Shown: positions 1-8,815 of the stretch, one piece after another | Numbering within the stretch: position 1 is the stretch's first letter | Layout: every line of letters starts with the position of its first letter | Assembly: GCF_042677145.1 (NCBI RefSeq) | Contig: NZ_JBHTIT010000001.1 | Location: 1,860,001 to 1,924,000 of the forward strand | DNA length: 64,000 nucleotides | Direction: 5' to 3' | From: Perlucidibaca wandonensis | Lineage (GTDB): Bacteria; Pseudomonadota; Gammaproteobacteria; Pseudomonadales; Moraxellaceae | The notes under the pieces: generated by a model | Told to the model about the DNA's origin: nothing | Database searches by the model: none | Seen by the model: only the letters and a program-made list of their open reading frames with translations | Program-made: the position numbers and the translations under genes

Positions 1-869
1 CGCGCACCAGTTTCGTCAAAAAGCTCAGTCGGGAATGGACCGCCGCCAACACGCGTGGTGTAAGCCTTGGTGATGCCCAAGATATAATCTAAATACAAAG
101 GACCAAAGCCCGAGCCAGTGGAAACGCCGCCAGCGGTGGTATTTGACGAGGTCACAAATGGATAAGTGCCGTGATCGATATCGAGCAATGAACCTTGCGC
201 GCCTTCAAACATGATCTGGGCGCCTTCGCGACGCAGGTCATGCAAAATGCCTGGCACGTCAGCGATTAAATCGCGCAGCTGCTCGCCCCACTCCAGCGCC
301 ATATCCAGCGTTTTCTGGAAATCAACCGGTGGCACTTTGTAGTAATTCGTGAGTTGGAAGTTATGGTAATCAATGATTTCACCAAGCTTGCCCGCCAGCG
401 TATCACTGCGATATAGATCGCCGAGGCGGAGACCGCGACGAGCCACTTTATCTTCATATGCTGGACCAATGCCACGACCTGTAGTGCCGATAGCCGATGA
501 GCCGCGAGCGGCCTCACGCGCCTGATCTAGCGCCACGTGGTAAGGCAAAATCAATGGACAAGCTGCCGAGATTTTCAGGCGCTCACGTACAGGTACGCCC
601 TTAGCTTCTAGGTAGGCCATTTCTTTCAGCAGGGCATCGGGAGCCAACACCACGCCATTGCCAATTAGGCACTGCACGCCAGCGCGCAAAATGCCCGAGG
701 GAATCAGGTGAAGTACGGTTTTTTCGCCGTCGACGACCAAGGTGTGACCGGCATTATGGCCGCCCTGAAAACGCACCACAGCACGTGCATTATCGGTCAG
801 CAAATCAACGATTTTGCCTTTGCCTTCATCACCCCATTGGGTACCCAACACCACCACATGATTGCCCAT
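1..869 (-). CDS. purA: Adenylosuccinate synthetase (3' part missing)
   Basis: PurA joins IMP and aspartate using GTP to make adenylosuccinate, the first committed step of AMP synthesis, in the cytosol. The reverse strand from the ATG at 869 reads MGNHVVVLGTQWGDEGKGK, with the P-loop-like GDEGKGK near residue 14 and the downstream GTTGRGIGP motif, both hallmarks of the family. About 289 codons are present of a usual ~430; the C-terminal part lies beyond base 1, so the gene is cut by the window edge rather than broken. hisZ ends upstream (20 bases between stop and this ATG), the common gammaproteobacterial order hisZ-purA. Confidence 0.97.
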   Translation of the reverse strand, partial: MGNHVVVLGTQWGDEGKGKIVDLLTDNARAVVRFQGGHNAGHTLVVDGEKTVLHLIPSGILRAGVQCLIGNGVVLAPDALLKEMAYLEAKGVPVRERLKISAACPLILPYHVALDQAREAARGSSAIGTTGRGIGPAYEDKVARRGLRLGDLYRSDTLAGKLGEIIDYHNFQLTNYYKVPPVDFQKTLDMALEWGEQLRDLIADVPGILHDLRREGAQIMFEGAQGSLLDIDHGTYPFVTSSNTTAGGVSTGSGFGPLYLDYILGITKAYTTRVGGGPFPTELFDETGA

Positions 870-890
870 GTTCTAGACTCTCTTAATCAG

Positions 891-2075
891 TTAGGACGCA
901 ACTGCACGTACTTGCCAGCACGCATCAGCATAAAAAAATTCACGATCACAGCCTGCCTCTACCGCGCTTAATAAAGCGCCAGGAAGCTGCTGCACAACAC
1001 GTTGGCCATGAGCTCGCGCTTGGATCATTGCGGCGCGCAGATCAGCATCATCACCAGCGGGCGCAAGTATGCCTTGTGTCGCAGCCGTAGCATTGGAAAA
1101 ATCTAGCCATTGCTTCAAGTCAGCACTGAAGCCAGTCGCCGCACGCGCGCGACCAAAGGCCTCGCCGACATGATCATAGCGACCACCCTTTGCCACTTCA
1201 CGGGCATGGCCAGGCGCATACACGCTAAAGACCAAACCAGTGTGGTAGTGATAGCCGCGGACATCGCCTAGGTCTAGGGTGAGCACGACATTTGGGTGTG
1301 ACTGCTGGATGGCAGTAACGACGGCTTGCACATCGGCCAAGGCTTGCGACACGGCGGCTGGGGCATCTGGCCAAAGCACTTTCGCTTCAGCGAGCACCGA
1401 GACATCGCCCGCCAAGCTCGGCAGCGGCAATAAAGCCGCCTGATGCGCAGCGCCAACGCGTGCAGGAATCGCCTCATGCCATTCGGGCAATGATTTGCGG
1501 CTGAGCATGTCGCGCAGACTAGCCTCAGTGACGCAATCAAGTTCGGCAGCGGCGGCTAAGGCGCGGAAAACGCCGACATGACCGAGGTCTAGGTGTAGCT
1601 CGCGAGCACCAGCAATGTGTAGGGCATCTAGCGTTAAGCGAATGATTTCAATATCGCTTTCTACGCCGGCATGGCCGTAAAGCTCAGCGCCTATTTGTAC
1701 CGGGCAACGCGAAGCGGCAATACCCATTGGTCGCGTGTGCAGCACCGTGCCGGCGTAGCAATAACGCGCCGGACCTTCGCTACGAAGGCAATGCGCATCG
1801 AGACGAGCAACTTGCGGCGTGGTGTCAGCGCGCACGCCCATCATGCGACCGCTAAGCTGATCGGTGATTTTAAAGGTGAGATCGGCAAGATCACGGCCAG
1901 ATCCCGAAAGTAACGATTCGAGATACTCCATGAGCGGCGGCAGCACTAAGGCATAGCCCCAGCGCGCGAAATGATCGAGCAGTTGTCGTCGCAACGACTC
2001 TAAGCGTGCAGCCTCGACAGGCAGCACATCGGCAACGCCATCGGGCAGCAGCCACGCATCCACGGGTTTGACCAT
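891..2075 (-). CDS. hisZ: ATP phosphoribosyltransferase regulatory subunit
   Basis: HisZ is a histidyl-tRNA-synthetase-like protein without aminoacylation activity that activates the short form of HisG, the first enzyme of histidine synthesis. The N-terminus (VDAWLLPDGVADVLP) and the class-II synthetase-like motifs (ADTTPQVARL, the pattern around RYCYAGTVL) match the family, and ~394 residues is the normal length. A GTG at 2087 would add four residues (MAKS); I prefer the ATG at 2075 because family members start a few residues before VDxWLLPDG. A terminator stands just upstream, so hisZ-purA is probably transcribed apart from hflKC. The short HisG itself is not in the window. Confidence 0.93.
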   Translation of the reverse strand: MVKPVDAWLLPDGVADVLPVEAARLESLRRQLLDHFARWGYALVLPPLMEYLESLLSGSGRDLADLTFKITDQLSGRMMGVRADTTPQVARLDAHCLRSEGPARYCYAGTVLHTRPMGIAASRCPVQIGAELYGHAGVESDIEIIRLTLDALHIAGARELHLDLGHVGVFRALAAAAELDCVTEASLRDMLSRKSLPEWHEAIPARVGAAHQAALLPLPSLAGDVSVLAEAKVLWPDAPAAVSQALADVQAVVTAIQQSHPNVVLTLDLGDVRGYHYHTGLVFSVYAPGHAREVAKGGRYDHVGEAFGRARAATGFSADLKQWLDFSNATAATQGILAPAGDDADLRAAMIQARAHGQRVVQQLPGALLSAVEAGCDREFFYADACWQVRAVAS

Positions 2076-2098
2076 GCTTTTCGCCACTAATTAGACAC

Positions 2099-2122
2099 AA
2101 AAAAACCGAGCGGCACTCGGTT
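2099..2122 (-). terminator. Rho-independent terminator after hflC
   Basis: Read on the minus strand, a 7-bp stem (AACCGAG/CTCGGTT, loop of five) is followed by a run of seven T. It lies between the hflC stop and the hisZ start and would end the hfq-hflX-hflK-hflC transcript. Confidence 0.8.
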
Positions 2123-2161
2123 CGGGGGAGTTTATCACAGGCTATTGCAGCTTGCCCAAAC

Positions 2162-2192
2162 TCGGTGGCTCAGTATCTTGCTGAGCCACCGA
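2162..2192 (-). terminator. 12-bp hairpin after hflC, upstream of the T-tract terminator
   Basis: TCGGTGGCTCAG and CTGAGCCACCGA form a perfect 12-bp inverted repeat with a 7-base loop, directly after the hflC stop codon. Only a weak T-stretch (GTTTGGG) follows on the minus strand, so it may be a 3'-end stabilising hairpin working with the terminator at 2099-2122. Confidence 0.55.
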
Positions 2193-2198
2193 AATTGT

Positions 2199-3068
2199 TT
2201 ATTTGCCGGGCTTGCGCATGTACTTGAGGAACTCGCTATCTGATTTCAGCACGAGCACATCATCGCTACGATTGAAGCTGTTGCGATAGGCCTGCAATGA
2301 GCGATAGAAACTGTAGAACTCGGCGTCTTGACCGAAAGCTTTACGAGCAATCAGGGCAACTTGAGCATCACCTTCACCGCGCAATGTTTCCGCTTGGCGA
2401 TAGGCATCAGCCAAAATCACGCGCTGCTGGCGATCGGCCTCTGATTTGATGCGATCAGACATCTCAGTACCTTGAGCACGATGCTCGCGAGCTTCACGCT
2501 CACGCTCTGTGCGCATACGGTTATAGATGGACTCAACCGTGGATTGCGGGAAGTCGACGCGCTTAACACGCACATCCACCACCTCAATACCAAACTCGCG
2601 CATGGCAACGGTGTTAACGGCCTTAGTTAAGTTCAGCATGAGCTGCTCACGCTGACCGGCAACAACTTCGTGCACATCACGCTCGGAAACACGGTTTTTC
2701 AGGCCGTCACGCACCAGTGGCATGAGGCGAGATTCCGCCTCCAAGGCTAAGCCGCCAGTAGCAGTGAAGTAGCGCTTCACATCATTAACGCGCCACATAA
2801 CGTAGGCATCGATAATCAGGAACTTGCTTTCTTTGGTCAAAAACTCGGTGCGCTCAGAATCGCTAACCTGTAGACGGCCATCGAAACGACGAACTTCGTG
2901 CACCAATGGGATCTTGAAGTGCAGGCCAGGCTTCAAATCTGCCTCAACGACCTCACCAAAGCGCAGCAAAACTGCCCGCTCAGTGGCTTGCACGGTATAG
3001 AACATGGCATTGGCCAAAAACAGCACAACGAGGGTGGCGTATAACGCCGACATACTACGCGATGGCAT
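2199..3068 (-). CDS. hflC: FtsH-modulating SPFH protein HflC
   Basis: HflC pairs with HflK in a large inner-membrane cage around the FtsH protease and modulates its access to membrane substrates. The 289-residue product has one N-terminal membrane segment (about residues 8-25), then a Band7/SPFH domain (ERAVLLRFGEVVEADLKPGLHFKIP) and a charged coiled-coil region (MRTEREREAREHRAQGTEMSDRIKSEADRQQ) typical of HflC. The start ATG overlaps the hflK stop by one base (TAATG), which indicates translational coupling. Confidence 0.96.
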   Translation of the reverse strand: MPSRSMSALYATLVVLFLANAMFYTVQATERAVLLRFGEVVEADLKPGLHFKIPLVHEVRRFDGRLQVSDSERTEFLTKESKFLIIDAYVMWRVNDVKRYFTATGGLALEAESRLMPLVRDGLKNRVSERDVHEVVAGQREQLMLNLTKAVNTVAMREFGIEVVDVRVKRVDFPQSTVESIYNRMRTEREREAREHRAQGTEMSDRIKSEADRQQRVILADAYRQAETLRGEGDAQVALIARKAFGQDAEFYSFYRSLQAYRNSFNRSDDVLVLKSDSEFLKYMRKPGK

Positions 3069-4183
3069 TAGCGGGCTCCCTCCAACGTACGGCCAGAACG
3101 CTCAGCGTCTCGCAGATTGCCGGTGCTAGCCGGCGGAATGTATGGTGATGTACCGCCTGCGGCAGGCGCAGCGGTGGCAGCAGCTGCCGCGGCAGCCATC
3201 GGCAAATACAGCAGTGGCGCAGCGCCACCGGGCTCAACCACAACCTTACGATTGCTCGCCATGATCACTTCCATGGCATCTAAATACATACGGCTACGCA
3301 TGACTTGTGGGTTCAAGCGATACTCGGCCAATAGGCCTTGAAAGCGCGAGGCATTACCTGTGGCGCGATCGATAACCTCTTGCTTATAACCATTAGCATC
3401 AGCAATGAGTCGAGCGCCCTGACCTCGAGCCTCTGGCACAATACCGTTAGCGTAGGTTTCAGCCTGGTTTTTCAGACGTTCTTTGTCTTCTTTAGCGCGA
3501 ATCACGTCGTCAAAGGCGGCCTTCACATCTTTCGGCGGCAATGCTTCCAAAATGTTGACGTTACGCACGCTAATGCCTGAGCTATAGCGATCCAAATACG
3601 ACTGCAAACGCGGCAGCATATCTTGCGCGAGCTTGGCGCGGCCCTCGCCCAATACTTGCGTCATTTTTGCGCTACCAACTTCGTGGCGCAGCGCCGACTC
3701 AGTGGCATGCGCCAGTGTCGATTCTGGGCTAGCAATCGCGAGCACATAGTTTTTCGGATCTGAAATGCGGTACTGCACGGTCAGCGAGATATCAACAATA
3801 TTTTCATCTTCAGTGATCATGCTGGCGTTGAGCGGCATCTGCTCGGTGCGCTCAACGTTAACCTTACGCACGCTATCCATCAGCGTGGGGCGCCAATGCA
3901 AGCCAGCCGTTTCTACCTTGGAGTATTCACCAAAGCGAAATACTACAGCGCGCTCGGCTTGCTCGACACGATAAAAACCAAAGATCACCCAGAGCGCAAC
4001 CGCACCAACGAGCAGCAAGCGTGTTAGCTGCTTTTCGCCATTGGGATCGCCGCCACCGAATACGCTTTGCAGCTTATCGAATAGAGGATTGCTTTTATTG
4101 CCACCGCCGGAAGGCTTACGCCCGCCCCACGGATCGCGATTACCGCTCGGGTCTTGCCCCGAACCGGGTTGATTCCACGCCAT
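3068..4183 (-). CDS. hflK: FtsH-modulating SPFH protein HflK
   Basis: HflK is the partner of HflC in the periplasm-facing HflKC complex on FtsH. The 371-residue protein begins with the glycine-rich segment typical of HflK (NQPGSGQDPSGNRDPWGGRKPSGGG), then a membrane helix around residues 55-72 (LLLVGAVALWVIFGFYRV) and the SPFH domain. The C-terminus carries an alanine-rich low-complexity stretch (AAAAAAAATAAPAAGG), unusual but within the disordered tail where HflK proteins vary. It lies 28 bases downstream of hflX and overlaps hflC by one base. Confidence 0.96.
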   Translation of the reverse strand: MAWNQPGSGQDPSGNRDPWGGRKPSGGGNKSNPLFDKLQSVFGGGDPNGEKQLTRLLLVGAVALWVIFGFYRVEQAERAVVFRFGEYSKVETAGLHWRPTLMDSVRKVNVERTEQMPLNASMITEDENIVDISLTVQYRISDPKNYVLAIASPESTLAHATESALRHEVGSAKMTQVLGEGRAKLAQDMLPRLQSYLDRYSSGISVRNVNILEALPPKDVKAAFDDVIRAKEDKERLKNQAETYANGIVPEARGQGARLIADANGYKQEVIDRATGNASRFQGLLAEYRLNPQVMRSRMYLDAMEVIMASNRKVVVEPGGAAPLLYLPMAAAAAAATAAPAAGGTSPYIPPASTGNLRDAERSGRTLEGAR

Positions 4184-4211
4184 CTGGCACTCCTAGCTTG
4201 CTATAACTGTC

Positions 4212-5513
4212 TTAACCAACGCCGGCCTCTAAGACCACGTCAGCGCGCACCAACCCCTCACGAGCGAGGCATTGGGCTAAATCCGGAGCCTGTATGCGCA
4301 CGCACAAACGGCTACCACCACTATCATCGGGAAGCTCAGACTCTACCACTCCTAAGCCATAGAATCGCGCCCGTAATCGCGCCAAATCTGGTGTCATTTC
4401 CAAGGTAAGCGTTTCCCATGGTGCCGACACGCATAACTGCATGGCCTGCAAGAGTAAATCTAAGCCCTCGCCATCGCGCGCAGAAACCCATACCGCCTGC
4501 GGCCTACCCTCTTCATCGTAATCAATACGCGGCTCTTGATCTGGCAACGAGTCTAACTTGTTGTAAACCAACAAAATAGGTGCAGTTGCGCCAACCTCTT
4601 CAAGCACTTCGTTGACGGCTCGCAAATGCAGGTCACGATCAACGCTGGCAGCATCGACAATATGTAAGAGCAAGTCGGCCTGCGCTGTCTCTTCTAATGT
4701 CGCGCGAAAGGCATCGACTAATTGATGTGGCAAATGCCGCACAAAGCCTACTGTGTCGGCCAACACGGTAGGACCAATGCCATCGAGCTGAATACGCCGC
4801 AGCGTTGGATCTAGCGTGGCAAACAGAAGATCGGCGGCGTATGCATCGGCACCGGCCAAGCGATTAAACAGCGTCGACTTACCTGCGTTGGTGTAGCCGA
4901 CTAGCGAGATGGTTGGTACGCCGGCTTTTTGTCGTGCCGCGCGACCTTGCGCTCGCGTTTGACGAACTTTCTCTAAGCGCTCTTTCAATGAGCTGATGCG
5001 CAAGCGCAGCAAACGCCGATCGGTCTCTAACTGAGTTTCACCCGGACCGCGCAGACCGATACCGCCTTTCTGTCGCTCAAGGTGAGTCCAGCCTCGCACT
5101 AAACGCGAGGACAGATGGTCAAGCTGAGCTAGCTCAACCTGCAATTTGCCTTCATGAGTTCGGGCGCGCTGGGCGAAAATATCCAAAATGAGGCCGGTGC
5201 GATCGAGCACACGGCATTGCAAAATACGCTCAAGATTGCGCTCTTGCGCCGGAGTTAAGGCGTGGTTAAACAGCACGACCTCGGCATTGAGCTGTTTAAC
5301 GGCCTCGGCAATTTCTTCGACTTTGCCAGAACCAGCATACAGCTTAGGGTCGGGGCGCTGACGCGAACCAGTGATGACCGCCAACACCGCGACATCGGCC
5401 GACTTAGCCAGTAGCTGAAACTCATCTAGGTCTTCGTCTTGGCCATGCTGGCGCAGAGACAAGTGCACTAAAACAGCACCTTCGCCACCACTCGGACGCT
5501 CAAAATATTCCAT
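4212..5513 (-). CDS. hflX: Ribosome-associated GTPase HflX
   Basis: HflX is a GTPase that binds the 50S subunit and splits stalled ribosomes, notably under heat stress. The 433-residue protein has the N-terminal HflX domain (EGAVLVHLSLRQ, LDRTGLILDIFAQRA), a coiled linker and a G domain with GYTNAGKST (P-loop), DTVGFVRHLP (G3) and NKLD (G4). The second residue region (MEYFERPSGGEGAVLVH) aligns with the known start of family members. It lies downstream of hfq with a strong hairpin in the 64-base gap, as in the E. coli hfq-hflX-hflK-hflC order. Confidence 0.96.
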   Translation of the reverse strand: MEYFERPSGGEGAVLVHLSLRQHGQDEDLDEFQLLAKSADVAVLAVITGSRQRPDPKLYAGSGKVEEIAEAVKQLNAEVVLFNHALTPAQERNLERILQCRVLDRTGLILDIFAQRARTHEGKLQVELAQLDHLSSRLVRGWTHLERQKGGIGLRGPGETQLETDRRLLRLRISSLKERLEKVRQTRAQGRAARQKAGVPTISLVGYTNAGKSTLFNRLAGADAYAADLLFATLDPTLRRIQLDGIGPTVLADTVGFVRHLPHQLVDAFRATLEETAQADLLLHIVDAASVDRDLHLRAVNEVLEEVGATAPILLVYNKLDSLPDQEPRIDYDEEGRPQAVWVSARDGEGLDLLLQAMQLCVSAPWETLTLEMTPDLARLRARFYGLGVVESELPDDSGGSRLCVRIQAPDLAQCLAREGLVRADVVLEAGVG

Positions 5514-5538
5514 TCAGGCCCTTAAGCTCAGATATGAC

Positions 5539-5561
5539 TGCGCCGCCGATGTGGCGGCGCA
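5539..5561. other. 9-bp GC-rich hairpin between hfq and hflX
   Basis: TGCGCCGCC and GGCGGCGCA form a perfect 9-bp stem with a 5-base loop. On the minus strand, the direction of transcription, the bases after the stem are GTCATATC with no T-run, so it is not a standard terminator. It may protect the 3' end of the abundant hfq message or partly attenuate reading into hflX (inference). Confidence 0.6.
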
Positions 5562-5577
5562 AAAAGGCAAAAACAAC

Positions 5578-5892
5578 TTAAAGAAATGCAGGTTGAGTAT
5601 CGTCATCATCCAAGTCTTCTAATGATGACTCGAGAGAGCCAACACCAGAGCTGCCGACAGGAACTGTGCTGCCTGGCAATACCGTGCGTGGGTTACGCGC
5701 TGGCACCACAGTGGAGATTGCGTGCTTATAAACCATTTGGCTGACGGTGTTTTTCAACAGCACCACGTATTGGTCAAATGATTCGATTTGGCCCTGCAAT
5801 TTAATGCCATTCACCAGAAAAATTGATACGGGAATGCGCTCTTTGCGCAGGGCATTTAGAAACGGGTCTTGCAGGGTTTGACCTTTTGACAT
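5578..5892 (-). CDS. hfq: RNA chaperone Hfq
   Basis: Hfq is the hexameric Sm-like chaperone that pairs small RNAs with mRNAs. The 104-residue product starts SKGQTLQDPFLNALRKERIPV and holds Sm1 (VSIFLVNGIKLQGQIESFDQYVVLL) and Sm2 (YKHAISTVVP). After residue ~70 comes an acidic disordered tail ending in DDDDTQPAFL, longer than the minimal core. An in-frame extension of 30 codons upstream exists, but the family N-terminus and the GGAGATTATCC segment just before 5892 (SD-like GGAG) decide for this start. It sits between miaA and hflX, the classic position. Confidence 0.97.
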   Translation of the reverse strand: MSKGQTLQDPFLNALRKERIPVSIFLVNGIKLQGQIESFDQYVVLLKNTVSQMVYKHAISTVVPARNPRTVLPGSTVPVGSSGVGSLESSLEDLDDDDTQPAFL

Positions 5893-6035
5893 GGATAATC
5901 TCCGGTGGCGAACGAGGCCACATACATATAACAGCGTATAACCGCTTATTGGCGGCTCCCTACAAAGCAGGAATAACGGCACTCAAAGCAGTGCGCCTAC
6001 GATTACTGTGGGGGGAGTGCTGCGCTTTTTCAAGT

Positions 6036-6983
6036 CTACGACGATAAAAGGTCTTCGACGAAAGGCAATGTAGCGCTCGACAGTGGGTCTAGCCAGGTCG
6101 CCGCAGTGAAGCTACGCAGCCATGTCAGCTGACGCTTGGCAAGCTGACGAGTGGCGAAAATGCCGCGATTGCGCAGTTCGTCGCGATCGTATTCGCCATC
6201 TAAATGCTCCCAAGCTTGGCGATAACCAACCGAGCGCATCGATGGCATGGTCGGCAACAGGTCACCACGCGCGCGTAAAGTTTCGACTTCCGCAATGAAG
6301 CCCTGCGCCAACATGAGATCGAAGCGCTGGGCGATGCGCTCATGCAGCAAGGCGCGATCTGGCGGCGATAGCGCCAGCCAGTGCATACGATACGGCAGCG
6401 GTTCGGGCTCGGGTTGTTCGGCATGCCACTGCGTGAGGGTCTTGCCGGTGAGCATCCAAACCTCTAAGGCACGCTGCAGGCGCTGACTGTCGTGCGGCGT
6501 GATGCGCGCGGCGGCAACTGGATCAACGGCTTGCAAGCGCTGATGCAGTGCTGGCCAACCGTGAGTCTCGGCATCGCGTAATAATTCGGCGCGTAGCTCG
6601 GCATCAGCCTCGGGCAAATTCGCGAGGCCATCACGCAAGACTTTAAAATAAAGCATGGTGCCGCCGACTAAGATTGGCACTTTGCCAGCGGCAGATATTT
6701 CGGCCATGGCTTTGAGAGCATCACTACGAAACTCAGCGGCGGAGTAGCTTTGATTTGGCTCAATAATGTCGATGAGGCGATGCGGCGCTCGTGCTAGTTC
6801 ATCGGCAGTGGGTTTAGCCGTGCCGATGTCCATGCCGCGATAAATCATGCTGGAGTCGACCGAAATAATCTCGCCGATGCCTTTTTCGACTAGGGCGATA
6901 GCCAGTGCGGTTTTACCGGCAGCGGTTGGCCCCATAATGCAGAGCGCGGGCGGCAATGCTTGCGACTCCGACGAGGCCGCCAT
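6036..6983 (-). CDS. miaA: tRNA dimethylallyltransferase
   Basis: MiaA adds a dimethylallyl group from DMAPP to N6 of A37 in tRNAs that read codons starting with U. The protein has the ATP-binding GPTAAGKT at residues 18-25 and the conserved DSSMIYRGMDIGTAKP segment that holds the catalytic Asp; its 315 residues are normal. The start ATG overlaps the mutL stop by one base (ATGA-type junction), so it is coupled to mutL, the usual mutL-miaA-hfq arrangement. Confidence 0.97.
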   Translation of the reverse strand: MAASSESQALPPALCIMGPTAAGKTALAIALVEKGIGEIISVDSSMIYRGMDIGTAKPTADELARAPHRLIDIIEPNQSYSAAEFRSDALKAMAEISAAGKVPILVGGTMLYFKVLRDGLANLPEADAELRAELLRDAETHGWPALHQRLQAVDPVAAARITPHDSQRLQRALEVWMLTGKTLTQWHAEQPEPEPLPYRMHWLALSPPDRALLHERIAQRFDLMLAQGFIAEVETLRARGDLLPTMPSMRSVGYRQAWEHLDGEYDRDELRNRGIFATRQLAKRQLTWLRSFTAATWLDPLSSATLPFVEDLLSS

Positions 6984-8812
6984 CAGCGACCTCGCATAAA
7001 TAAACGATCTAGCTCAGCTAGGCTCAGGCGCGTCCACGTTGGGCGGCCGTGATTACATTGGCCGCTACGCTCGGTGGCCTCCATATCGCGCAGCAAAGCA
7101 TTCATTTCCGGGATGCTCAATTGGCGATTCGCCCGCACCGCGCCATGACAGGCCATGGTGCCGAGCAATGTATTTTGTTGCTCCTCAACGCGACGAGTTT
7201 GGCCATGCACGAGTAAGTCCGCCAGCACATCGCGCAATAAAGCCGCAGCATCGGCTTGAGCCAACACTGCCGGCAATGAACGAATCAGCACCGTCTCTGG
7301 GCCTAAGCGCTGCGTTTCAATGCCCATAGCTAGCAATGCCTGCATTTCAGATTCAGCAATATCGGCTTCGCGCTGACTCAGCGCCACACTCAACGGGACT
7401 AGTAGCGGCTGACAAACCACGCCAGCATCAGCTTGCTGCTGCTTTAGGCGCTCATAAACAATGCGCTCATGGGCGGCGTGCATATCGACCAAGACTAAGC
7501 CTTCAGTGTTTTGCGCCAAGACATAAACGCCATGAAGCTGGGCGATGGCGTAGCCCAAAACTGGCGTATTGGTGGCTTGCTCAGCAGGCATGCTAGGCGC
7601 TTCAGTTCCGCCCGCTAAATAGCTGGCAAAACCATCGCGCGCAGGAGCACTGGAGCGCCAATCTAGCCCGCCTTGTTGAGGGGAGTAGTTGGGCTGCCAG
7701 GCTTGTGGCTCAGACTGTGATGCAACGTTCGCAAAGTTTGCAGCACCCATCGAAGCAAAAGCCTGCTCAGCAGCTGGAGCCAAAGATCCCGTAGGCTGCG
7801 CATCATCGGGACGCACTTCTGCTAAAGCGCGATGCAAGCCACGATAAATCAGGTCATGCACCAAGCGATGCTCGCGAAAACGCACTTCATGCTTGGTTGG
7901 ATGCACGTTGACATCGACAGTGCCGGGGTCGATGTCCAAAAACAGCACAAACGCCGGATGACGGCCGTGATACAGCACATCGGCATAGGCTTGACGCACT
8001 GCGTGCGAAACCACTTTATCGCGCACCATGCGGCCATTAACGAAGAAGTATTGCAGATCGGCTTGAGCCCGCGAAAACGTCGGCAGGCCCAACCAACCAT
8101 GCAGGCGCGCGCCGGCAGCCTCTTGATCTAGTGGATGCGCTGCGGCAACAAACTGCGGCCCACAAATATGGCTTAAACGCCGCAGCATCTCTGCCTCGCT
8201 AGTCGCAGGCTTCAGCTGCCATAACACGCGCGCATTGTGCGTAAGACTGAATGATACTTGCGGCGAGACCAGCGCCAAGCGCCGCACCACCTCTTCTAAA
8301 TGCCGAAACTCGGTGGCCTCGGTACGCATAAATTTGCGCCGAGCCGGTGTATTAAAGAATAAATCGCGCACCTCGACCGAGGTGCCGCGTGGATGTCGCG
8401 CCGGCTCAATCACCGCCGACATATCACGGCCCTCAGTTCGCACCGACCAGCCCAAGCCTGTCGTGTCGGTGCTTGAGGTCAGCGTTAAGCGAGACACCGA
8501 CGCAATGGATGCCAGCGCTTCGCCGCGAAAGCCTAGTGTGGCCACGGCCTCGAGATCATCGACATGATGGATTTTACTGGTGGCGTGGCGCGCTAACGCC
8601 AAAGGCAGATCATCTTGGGCGATACCGTCGCCATCATCACGCACACGCAGGCAGGCCAAACCACCCTGCTCAATATGCACATCGATAGCGCGGGCACCGG
8701 CATCAAGCGCATTTTCAATCAGCTCTTTAACCACCGATGCCGGCCGCTCAACCACTTCACCGGCGGCAATTTGGTTAGCTAGGCGAGCATCTAAAAGCGC
8801 TATGCGGGCCAC
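6983..8812 (-). CDS. mutL: DNA mismatch repair protein MutL
   Basis: MutL couples mismatch recognition by MutS to strand removal. The 609-residue protein has the GHKL ATPase domain (ELIENALDAGA with the catalytic Glu, DDGDGI, GFRGEALASI) and a C-terminal dimerisation domain. The C-terminus keeps the metal-binding endonuclease motif in the form DMHAAHERIVYE, plus ACHGAVRA and GQCNHGRPT. This suggests that this MutL nicks DNA itself, as in Pseudomonas and other bacteria without MutH. It starts with GTG three bases after the amiB stop. Confidence 0.96.
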   Translation of the reverse strand: MARIALLDARLANQIAAGEVVERPASVVKELIENALDAGARAIDVHIEQGGLACLRVRDDGDGIAQDDLPLALARHATSKIHHVDDLEAVATLGFRGEALASIASVSRLTLTSSTDTTGLGWSVRTEGRDMSAVIEPARHPRGTSVEVRDLFFNTPARRKFMRTEATEFRHLEEVVRRLALVSPQVSFSLTHNARVLWQLKPATSEAEMLRRLSHICGPQFVAAAHPLDQEAAGARLHGWLGLPTFSRAQADLQYFFVNGRMVRDKVVSHAVRQAYADVLYHGRHPAFVLFLDIDPGTVDVNVHPTKHEVRFREHRLVHDLIYRGLHRALAEVRPDDAQPTGSLAPAAEQAFASMGAANFANVASQSEPQAWQPNYSPQQGGLDWRSSAPARDGFASYLAGGTEAPSMPAEQATNTPVLGYAIAQLHGVYVLAQNTEGLVLVDMHAAHERIVYERLKQQQADAGVVCQPLLVPLSVALSQREADIAESEMQALLAMGIETQRLGPETVLIRSLPAVLAQADAAALLRDVLADLLVHGQTRRVEEQQNTLLGTMACHGAVRANRQLSIPEMNALLRDMEATERSGQCNHGRPTWTRLSLAELDRLFMRGR

Positions 8813-8815
8813 GAA

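Noticed and set aside
5539..5561. hfq-hflX hairpin as a terminator
   Set aside because: The A/T run lies on the wrong side for minus-strand transcription, so it is listed only as a hairpin.
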